NCBI GenBank assembly: GCA_030608725.1
Contig: JAUWDP010000081.1
Location: 1-5,860 of the forward strand
From: Candidatus Bathyarchaeota archaeon
GTDB lineage: Archaea; Thermoproteota; Bathyarchaeia; TCS64
Direction: 5' to 3'
DNA: 5,860 nt
The notes below the pieces were generated by a model. That model was not told the origin of the DNA, ran no database searches, and saw nothing but the letters and a program-made list of their open reading frames with translations. Made by a program: the position numbers and the translations under genes. This document shows, piece by piece, positions 1-4,659 of this stretch. How positions within the stretch are numbered: the first letter of the stretch is position 1; each line of letters begins with the position of its first letter.

Positions 1-1
1 A

Positions 2-208
2 TGGGACAACGCTAAAAAATACGTCGAGTCCGGCCACTTCGGAGGCAAGGGCTCCGACGCCCATAAGGCTGCGGTCATCGGAGACACCGTCGGGGACCCA
101 TTCAAGGACACCGCGGGACCATCACTGAACACACTGGTGACCGTGATATCCCAGATAGCCTCCCTCTTCGCACCCCTCATCATAGCCTACGCCCTTATAG
201 GCGTCTAG
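2..208 (+). CDS. hppA: Membrane-bound ion-translocating pyrophosphatase, C-terminal end (5' part outside window)
   Basis: This is the last 68 codons, ending in TAG at 206-208; the rest of the protein (family length is roughly 670-800 residues) lies upstream of the window. The enzyme hydrolyses pyrophosphate in the cytoplasm and pumps H+ or Na+ across the membrane. The visible part starts WDNAKK and continues with [18 protein letters not shown] and [10 protein letters not shown], the highly conserved cytoplasmic loop that binds Mg-pyrophosphate. Asp2, Lys5, Asp28, Asp32, Lys35 and Asp36 of the fragment match the known acidic/lysine ligand set of the plant vacuolar enzyme, with the same four-residue spacing of the three Asp. 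After it comes one hydrophobic segment (about residues 44-68), the final transmembrane helix. The K+-dependence and H+/Na+ determinants are not in the window, so the pumped ion cannot be assigned. The identity of the fragment is clear. Confidence 0.96.
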   Translation, partial: WDNAKKYVESGHFGGKGSDAHKAAVIGDTVGDPFKDTAGPSLNTLVTVISQIASLFAPLIIAYALIGV

Positions 209-216
209 AGGGGCTA

Positions 217-241
217 CCCAACCCGTTTTCCTCGGGTGGGG
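217..241 (+). terminator. GC-rich hairpin after hppA, possible terminator
   Basis: The arms CCCAACCCG (217-225) and CGGGTGGGG (233-241) pair at 8 of 9 positions around a 7-base loop TTTTCCT. It lies 9 bases after the pyrophosphatase stop codon and just before the L15e promoter, where a transcript end would be expected. There is no T-run after the stem, only TCCTC, and archaeal termination normally depends on T-tracts, so it may be a 3'-end stabilising stem rather than a true terminator. Confidence 0.35.
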
Positions 242-250
242 TCCTCAATG

Positions 251-260
251 TTTATATTAT
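251..260 (+). promoter_or_regulatory. TATA box (box A) for the L15e gene
   Basis: TTTATATTAT closely resembles the archaeal box A consensus and stands out as AT-rich between GC-rich stretches. With the usual 25-27 base distance, transcription would begin around 280-285, leaving a leader of about 25 bases. That leader contains GAGGA at 295-299, 7 bases before the ATG, as Shine-Dalgarno sequence. It suggests L15e is transcribed independently of the pyrophosphatase gene. Confidence 0.6.
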
Positions 261-306
261 CGTAGACTTTTGTAGTTCGGTAGTCTCAGAACAAGAGGAA
301 AGATCA

Positions 307-768
307 ATGTACCGTCATCTACAGCAAGCGTGGAGAGCCCCTGGAGGCGGCTACCTCAGGGACCTGATGAGGGAGCGCGCGATAATCTGGAGGCGCCAGC
401 CCGTCGTGGTCAGGATAGACAAGCCTACACGACTAGACAGAGCCCGTCGACTAGGCTATAAAGCTAAGAAAGGCTTCGTCGTCGTCAGGGTGCGTGTGAG
501 GCGCGGGGGAAGGAGGAAGCCCCGACCGAAGATGGGTAGGCGCCAGAAGAGGATGGGCGTCTCCAAATACACGCCAGCCAAGAGCATTAAACTCATCGCC
601 GAGGAGAGGGTCGCCCGAAAGTATCCCAATCTGGAGGTCCTCAGCTCCTACTGGGTCTGGGAGGACGGCACCTCCAAGTGGCACGAAGTCATACTGGTTG
701 ACCCAAACAGCCCCTCCATCAAGACCGACAAGGACGTAGGATGGATAGCCGGTAAATCCAAATCCTAG
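307..768 (+). CDS. rpl15e: 50S ribosomal protein L15e, short C-terminus
   Basis: This is a 153-residue, strongly basic ribosomal protein of the L15e family (archaea and eukaryotes only), a large-subunit component bound to 23S rRNA. Family landmarks in order: N-terminal helix with YRHLQQAW (2-9), [19 protein letters not shown] (about 36-54), the basic stretch [21 protein letters not shown], then [15 protein letters not shown], a central [20 protein letters not shown] and the end [13 protein letters not shown]. Compared with the haloarchaeal protein (about 196 residues), the alignment runs to the tryptophan near the end (DLSWI there, DVGWI here) and then stops: the Arg/Gly-rich tail of about 40 residues is absent. 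No reading frame just downstream encodes such a tail, so this is not a recent frameshift. The ATG is supported by GAGGA 7 bases upstream and by the position of the first helix. Stop is TAG. Confidence 0.95.
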   Translation: MYRHLQQAWRAPGGGYLRDLMRERAIIWRRQPVVVRIDKPTRLDRARRLGYKAKKGFVVVRVRVRRGGRRKPRPKMGRRQKRMGVSKYTPAKSIKLIAEERVARKYPNLEVLSSYWVWEDGTSKWHEVILVDPNSPSIKTDKDVGWIAGKSKS

Positions 769-850
769 GTAAATATCAGTTCTAAATAGCTGCGAACCTT
801 CATTAATAATGGTAAATCATAAATAGGGATATTTAGACTTCAAGGGTGAA

Positions 851-860
851 AATAGATATA
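851..860 (+). promoter_or_regulatory. Possible TATA box for the glycosyltransferase gene
   Basis: AATAGATATA is the best-placed AT-rich box in the 181-base spacer between L15e and the glycosyltransferase. It would put transcription start near 880-888, giving a leader of about 65 bases before the TTG at 950. The spacer is AT-rich throughout and holds other weak candidates (for example ATATTTAG near 829-836), so the choice is uncertain. GGTAAAT recurs at 751, 768 and 811, probably by chance. Confidence 0.25.
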
Positions 861-937
861 ACCCGATATTCCGTTTAGAAAAAAAACTTGGTTGAGGTAG
901 GGATAGTGGATTTGAGAGAATTTCGTGATGTAGCTCT

Positions 938-942
938 GGAGG
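938..942 (+). promoter_or_regulatory. Shine-Dalgarno site that fixes the TTG start of the glycosyltransferase
   Basis: GGAGG, a full core match to the archaeal anti-Shine-Dalgarno sequence, ends 7 bases before TTG at 950-952. An in-frame TGA at 926-928 rules out any start further upstream, and there is no ATG or GTG between that stop and the conserved PLFSIIIPTLNEE segment. This makes TTG the only reasonable start. Confidence 0.75.
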
Positions 943-949
943 CCTTCCA

Positions 950-1663
950 TTGAGAGAGCCCCTCTTCTCCATCATCATCCCAACCCTTAACGAGGAGGAG
1001 AACATCGGCTACTGCATCAAGTCATTAGCCGAGCAGACCTGGCCCCACTATGAGGTCATCGTCGCAGACGGAGGGAGCACCGACAACACAGTCGAGATAG
1101 CGGAGACAAACGGCTTCAAGGTCCTCTCCGTGGAGAAGACTCGCCCCCACGACGTGAGCACCGCAAAGAACCTCGGGGCGAAGTACTCCGAGGGGAGCGT
1201 CCTCGTCTTCCTAGACGCCGATATGAGCATAGACCCAAACTGTCTCGAAGTACTCGCCGAGGACTACAAGAACCCCGAGGTAGTCGGTGTGGCTCTGAAA
1301 GTCCTCCCATCGGAGTCGAACCGCCTTGAGACAGCGCTCTACGAGTGCAACAACGTCCTCGCAAGGCTAGGCAACATGATAGGGTTCCACGAGATAAGCT
1401 ACTTCTCATGCCACTCCTACAGGAAGGATGCTTTCATGCAGGTCGGAGGGTTCAGAACAGACCTCTACGCCTGTGAAGACCTCGACCTATCCCTTAGGCT
1501 TAGGTACACGGGCAAGTACGTCGTCACGCCGAGGTCAATCCTCTGGACATCACCACGGCGGCTCAGAGAGTGGTCCCACCACTGGTACATATACAAATAC
1601 ATGAGGTACCTCGCGGAGTACTACATCTACGACAAGGTAACCGACTATTACGACGACCTCTGA
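950..1663 (+). CDS. Family 2 glycosyltransferase (GT-A fold)
   Basis: This 237-residue enzyme is predicted to transfer a sugar from a nucleotide-sugar donor to an unidentified acceptor. The GT-A/family 2 signatures are all present: SIIIPTLNEEENI (7-19) for the first strand and nucleotide-binding turn, VIVADGGSTDNT (36-47) with Asp40 at the base-binding position, FLDADM with the metal/diphosphate-binding DAD at 89-91, then FMQVGGF (162-168) and CEDLDLSLRLR (175-185) with the ED pair that usually supplies the catalytic base. No signal peptide or hydrophobic transmembrane helix is visible. The last 30 residues are rich in Tyr and Trp and could form a peripheral membrane or partner surface (inference). 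It starts at TTG and ends with tandem stops TGA TAG. It lies 181 bases after L15e and converges with the GTPase gene. Roles in N-glycan, S-layer or lipid glycosylation are all possible; nothing here decides among them. Confidence 0.93.
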   Translation: MREPLFSIIIPTLNEEENIGYCIKSLAEQTWPHYEVIVADGGSTDNTVEIAETNGFKVLSVEKTRPHDVSTAKNLGAKYSEGSVLVFLDADMSIDPNCLEVLAEDYKNPEVVGVALKVLPSESNRLETALYECNNVLARLGNMIGFHEISYFSCHSYRKDAFMQVGGFRTDLYACEDLDLSLRLRYTGKYVVTPRSILWTSPRRLREWSHHWYIYKYMRYLAEYYIYDKVTDYYDDL

Positions 1664-1680
1664 TAGGTCCCCATTGGCAT

Positions 1681-1688
1681 CTTTTTCC
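1681..1688 (+). terminator. T-run after the glycosyltransferase gene
   Basis: CTTTTTCC lies about 18 bases after the glycosyltransferase stop, in the 108-base spacer between two convergent genes. Archaeal RNA polymerase terminates at such T-tracts without needing a hairpin, so this is a reasonable end for the plus-strand transcript. I found no comparable T-run for the minus-strand GTPase transcript in this spacer. Confidence 0.35.
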
Positions 1689-1771
1689 GTATCCCAGTTA
1701 CACTCGTTAAATCTCTACTTCGCCCGCCTGGATGAGTACCCGATTAGGATATTCGTATCATTCGTCTCCAG

Positions 1772-2983
1772 TTATCTTCTTGCTTTGGCAGCGACGATCT
1801 GAATGACATCTTTGTCCTTCAGGATATACCCTTCACCCAGGCGCATCTTCGTTTTTGCGTCCACAGCGTGTATAAACGTCTCCCCCAGCTCCGTGTGGAT
1901 GAGACTGGCGAACTGTTTCGCCGTTGTACCCTGGGGGACGAGGTGGCAGTCTGGTAGGACCCTCCCCTGGTGGTCAGTGAGCTTCTCGGCGTCCTCAACG
2001 GGGTAGACGACTATGGTTTCGAGGAGCTGGAAGAAAGCCGCGTTAAGCGCTTCCTGCAACCCTGTGGAGCCCCACTTGTCGAAGACAACCTCCCTAATGG
2101 TCTCAAGGGCTCTAGTCTGCGTGCTTGAGAGCTCCGCTGATTCGACTGTTTCGAAGCCACTGTCCCCAGGCGTGTATTTTATCATTCCTGCGTTTGCCGC
2201 TCTCCTCAATGCTAGCTCTGCCTCAGCCATTGTCGGGATAACACGGTATCCTGCTCCCCTCAGTCTTCTCATGTTCTCTTCCGCAGGCCCTTTATCGGCT
2301 TTGTTCGCGGCAACAATAAGGGGTTTAGAGACCTTCCTAAGCTCGGTTACGAACTTGGAGAGCTCCTCGTCGCTCCATTGAGAAGCCTTGTGACTGTCAA
2401 GCCTTAATCGTTGCACGCTCTCAGATATTTGGTACCGGTTTATCCCTAGGCCCGAGAGCTTCGCTTCGAGGTGAAGTTCTATCCCCTCCCTTGCCGTCTG
2501 GGCCGTCCTTGTTGTCTTTTCCCAGTCCTTTTTTACCAGACCCAGAAGCCAGGCGTCGAACTCCTCCTCCAGCATTTTAACGTCCTCTAAAGGATCGTGG
2601 CTTCCCGGAGGGACGGGCTGCCCGTTGTCATCGGTAGCCCCTGCTGCGTCAGCCACAACAATAAGTGCGTCAGCTCGCCTCACCTCATCAAGGAACTGAT
2701 TTCCCAGGCCTTTGCCCATATGTGCGCCTTTGATGAGTCCAGGGCAGTCAATGATGTCAACCGGTATCAGGCGGACTCCATCAACGCAAGCGGAGTTCAC
2801 GGGATCGTCCTTGACACCTAGCTCCCTGCATACACATGGTGAACGGACATAGGCCACCCCTCGGTTTGCCTCGATCGTGGTGAAGGGGAACCCTGCTATA
2901 TCCACAGCTTTCATCGTGGCCGCTGCGAAGAAAGTACTCTTACCTACGTTCGCTTTCCCTACTATTCCTACCATTCGCGCCAA
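1772..2983 (-). CDS. Archaeal Obg/YchF-related GTPase with C-terminal TGS domain
   Basis: This is a 403-residue P-loop GTPase of the COG0012 group, closest in my memory to Pyrococcus PH0525-like proteins and often annotated as YchF. Such proteins are linked to ribosomes or translation, but the cellular role of the archaeal branch is not settled. Motifs: G1 GKANVGKST (9-17), G2 FPFTTIEANRG (32-42), G3 DCPGL (79-83) with Leu after the Gly in place of a catalytic Gln, as in Obg-like hydrophobic-substituted GTPases, the glycine-rich GAHMGKGLGNQFLDE (86-100), and G4 NKAD (227-230). The intact NKxD predicts GTP specificity, unlike bacterial/eukaryotic YchF/OLA1, where it is altered and ATP is used. 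A Cys-bearing insert follows G2 (Cys50, Cys52, Cys66). A helical segment (about 140-215) precedes G4, and a TGS domain fills about 325-400. Start is uncertain: TTG at 2983 has GGTG five bases upstream, while ATG at 2974 (400 residues) matches the family N-terminus better. Confidence 0.93.
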   Translation of the reverse strand: MARMVGIVGKANVGKSTFFAAATMKAVDIAGFPFTTIEANRGVAYVRSPCVCRELGVKDDPVNSACVDGVRLIPVDIIDCPGLIKGAHMGKGLGNQFLDEVRRADALIVVADAAGATDDNGQPVPPGSHDPLEDVKMLEEEFDAWLLGLVKKDWEKTTRTAQTAREGIELHLEAKLSGLGINRYQISESVQRLRLDSHKASQWSDEELSKFVTELRKVSKPLIVAANKADKGPAEENMRRLRGAGYRVIPTMAEAELALRRAANAGMIKYTPGDSGFETVESAELSSTQTRALETIREVVFDKWGSTGLQEALNAAFFQLLETIVVYPVEDAEKLTDHQGRVLPDCHLVPQGTTAKQFASLIHTELGETFIHAVDAKTKMRLGEGYILKDKDVIQIVAAKARR

Positions 2984-3015
2984 GAGGGCACCACAGAATG
3001 ATTGTGTGGCCTAAG

Positions 3016-3022
3016 TTTTAAC
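3016..3022 (-). promoter_or_regulatory. Possible TATA box for the GTPase gene
   Basis: In the 54-base gap between the DUF2095-like gene and the GTPase gene, the minus strand reads GTTAAAACTTAG. Its TTAAAA core lies about 30 bases before the expected transcription start and 33-45 bases before the two candidate start codons. It sits in a near-palindrome (AAGTT, two bases, AACTT; 3013-3024). A short leader is consistent with the weak Shine-Dalgarno sequence. The gap is also compatible with simple read-through. Confidence 0.3.
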
Positions 3023-3037
3023 TTCTTGTCCCATTGG

Positions 3038-3346
3038 TTACCGGTCTCTATGGTAGTAGCCTTCCCCCTTCCTGCTGCCGAAGCTCCTGATCCCCTTTTC
3101 CCTAAGTTGCTCCATCAGCTCGAGTGCTCGATCCTGGTTGATATCTACCTTCTTCTTAAGGTATTCAATTATCTCCTCGCCCTGCTCGTCGGTTTCGCAC
3201 CTACGGAGGTAGTCCACGATGTCTGGGGTGAAGCCTACCCACTTCCTCGTTGACTTCCCTTCAACCTCGACGACCACCTTGGATGCGTTGCCGTCCAGCT
3301 CCTCTGCGAGGTGGGGGAAGAGCTTCTTGAATCGGTCCTTTTCCAT
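3038..3346 (-). CDS. Small conserved archaeal protein, DUF2095-like (COG4345 type)
   Basis: The protein has 102 residues, is charged, and has no signal peptide or membrane segment, so it is probably cytoplasmic. I recognise it from memory as like the archaeal DUF2095 family, whose function is unknown. Landmarks are FKKLFPHLAEEL (6-17) near the N-terminus, a short beta-like VVVEVEG, then VGFTPDIVDYLRRCETDEQGEEII, a helix-rich part with LKKKVDI and ALELMEQLREKGIRSFG, and an aromatic end GYYHRDR. The second half looks like a small helical, winged-helix-like segment (inference). The start at 3346 is preferred because AGGA lies 6 bases upstream and the family begins near the FPHL segment. An ATG at 3400 would add 18 residues with no Shine-Dalgarno sequence and no coding-like character. 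It lies 61 bases after the nucleotidyltransferase gene and 54 before the GTPase gene on the same strand. Confidence 0.85.
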   Translation of the reverse strand: MEKDRFKKLFPHLAEELDGNASKVVVEVEGKSTRKWVGFTPDIVDYLRRCETDEQGEEIIEYLKKKVDINQDRALELMEQLREKGIRSFGSRKGEGYYHRDR

Positions 3347-3376
3347 GGGGTTTCCTGTATGAGGGAAAGCTGGGTG

Positions 3377-3385
3377 TAAGATAAA
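3377..3385 (-). promoter_or_regulatory. Possible internal TATA box before the DUF2095-like gene
   Basis: On the minus strand this reads TTTATCTTA, a fair box A match, about 30 bases before the preferred ATG at 3346. A transcript from it would begin near 3355 and just include the AGGA Shine-Dalgarno sequence at 3353-3356. If real, it would express the small protein, and perhaps the GTPase, independently of the sugar-nucleotide genes, and would make the ATG at 3400 unusable. Confidence 0.35.
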
Positions 3386-3407
3386 CCTGATCCATCCCAT
3401 GTAGTCT

Positions 3408-4658
3408 TCAGGTGTTCGTGGACCTGATGAACGCCCCGGATGGCACGTCCCTGTATATCGTCAATCCGGGGGCGATCCAGGCACCAGATCCTACCTTGAC
3501 GCCTGGCATCAAGTTGACGTTTATCCCTGTCTGGACGTCGTCACCGATTATAGCGCCAAGTTTTCGCTGTCCAGAGTCGATCCGATCGTCTTTGATATTG
3601 ACATTGATGTTCTTCTTGTCGAATCTGATGTTCGCTGTCATAGTACCTGCTCCAAAATTACAGTTCTCGCCTAATATGCTGTCCCCGATATAGGAGAGGT
3701 GTGCTACATGTGTTCCGTTCATGATTACGCTGTTCTTTACCTCGCAGGCGTTCCCTATCCTCACATCGGAACCGAGACAGGTATAGGGGCGAAGATAACA
3801 GTTCGGTCCGATATCGCTCCTAGGGCCAATATACACAGGTCCCTCTATGTACGCGCCAGACCTAACTCTAGCCCCCTTGGCTACTCGGACGGAGCCGTGG
3901 ATGTATGCCCCATCCTCTATCTCACCTTCAACCTCCGTCTCTTGTAGCCCCAGAGCCCTCTTGTTCGCCTCTAGGAGGTTCCAAGGGAGGCCGACGTCCA
4001 GCCAGTCCTCCTCGAATATGGGTACTGCGTTCACGGCGCTGCCCGATTCTATAAGTGCCTTCAGTGAATCAGTTATCTCGTATTCATTCCGCTGGGAGAA
4101 CCCTGTCTCCGCAATGAACTTGAATATCTCTGAACTGAAGACATAGACTCCTGCGTTCCCCAGCTTGCTCGGCTCCGTGCCTGGTTGGGGTTTTTCGATG
4201 ATGTTGACGACGCGGTCGCCGTCGAGCTCTACGATGCCTGTCTGGGAAGGGTTCTCTACAGGCACCACGCAGAGGGTGGTCTGGCTCTCGCTGTGGGAGT
4301 CGATTAGATACTTGAATATCTCGGGGTTGACGTAGAGGTCGCCGTAGAAGCCTATGAACTCCTCTCCGTTCACGAACTCCTCGGCGATTCGGAAGGCATC
4401 CGCTGTCCCAAGCATCTTCTCCTGCTTGATGTAACTAAGGTTCAACCCTAGCCCCCTGCCGTCTCCAAATTGACCCTTGATCTTCTCCTCCATGTAATGT
4501 GTCACGATGAGGACATCGGTGATACCTGCATCGGATATCCCTCTGAGGGACCACTCCAGAAGAGGCCTCCCTCCTACAGGTAGGAGGTGCTTCGGCCTGT
4601 TCTCGGTCAGAGGGCTAAGCCTCTTGCCCTTCCCTGCTGCTAACACGACTGCCTTCAT
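3408..4658 (-). CDS. glmU: Bifunctional sugar-1-phosphate nucleotidyltransferase/acetyltransferase (archaeal GlmU type)
   Basis: This 416-residue fusion is predicted to acetylate hexosamine-1-phosphate with acetyl-CoA and couple the product to UTP, giving UDP-N-acetylhexosamine in the cytoplasm. The N-terminal nucleotidyltransferase domain (1-235) has AAGKGKRL (7-14), RPKHLLPV (21-28), YGD (105-107) with Asp107 as metal ligand, EKP (155-157), and WLDVG with Asp221 as the second metal ligand. The C-terminal half (about 245-410) is a left-handed beta-helix of hexapeptide repeats. It holds HLSYIGDS (His320, Tyr323), TMTANIRF (Asn343) and Lys349, at the positions of His363, Tyr366, Asn386 and Lys392 of E. 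coli GlmU, so acetyltransferase activity is likely. Spacing also matches Sulfolobus ST0452 (residue numbers shifted by 12). The ATG is one base after the mutase stop, with a G-rich GGGGGA 5 bases before it inside the mutase gene. A pure glucose- or mannose-1-phosphate enzyme is less likely given these acetyltransferase residues. Confidence 0.93.
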   Translation of the reverse strand: MKAVVLAAGKGKRLSPLTENRPKHLLPVGGRPLLEWSLRGISDAGITDVLIVTHYMEEKIKGQFGDGRGLGLNLSYIKQEKMLGTADAFRIAEEFVNGEEFIGFYGDLYVNPEIFKYLIDSHSESQTTLCVVPVENPSQTGIVELDGDRVVNIIEKPQPGTEPSKLGNAGVYVFSSEIFKFIAETGFSQRNEYEITDSLKALIESGSAVNAVPIFEEDWLDVGLPWNLLEANKRALGLQETEVEGEIEDGAYIHGSVRVAKGARVRSGAYIEGPVYIGPRSDIGPNCYLRPYTCLGSDVRIGNACEVKNSVIMNGTHVAHLSYIGDSILGENCNFGAGTMTANIRFDKKNINVNIKDDRIDSGQRKLGAIIGDDVQTGINVNLMPGVKVGSGAWIAPGLTIYRDVPSGAFIRSTNT

Positions 4659-4659
4659 A

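Noticed and set aside
921..945. GTGATGT upstream of the glycosyltransferase as box C of a C/D guide RNA
   Set aside because: It does not match RUGAUGA well, and no box D (CUGA) with a second C'/D' pair lies at the right distance.
1116..1409. Open frame of 97 codons on the minus strand inside the glycosyltransferase gene
   Set aside because: It is antisense to a clear family 2 glycosyltransferase, rich in Arg, Ser and Gly as expected of a shadow frame in GC-rich DNA, and has no recognisable domain.
1664..1771. Hidden RNA gene or repeat in the convergent spacer
   Set aside because: I found no tRNA-like arms, no direct repeats and no strong stem; only a five-T run that fits transcript termination.
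2013..2381. Plus-strand open frame opposite the GTPase
   Set aside because: It is a shadow of the GTPase reading frame with no family resemblance and no upstream signals.
3347..3400. Longer N-terminus (18 residues from ATG at 3400) for the DUF2095-like protein
   Set aside because: It has no Shine-Dalgarno sequence, the peptide does not resemble the family, and a candidate promoter with a good AGGA site favours ATG at 3346.
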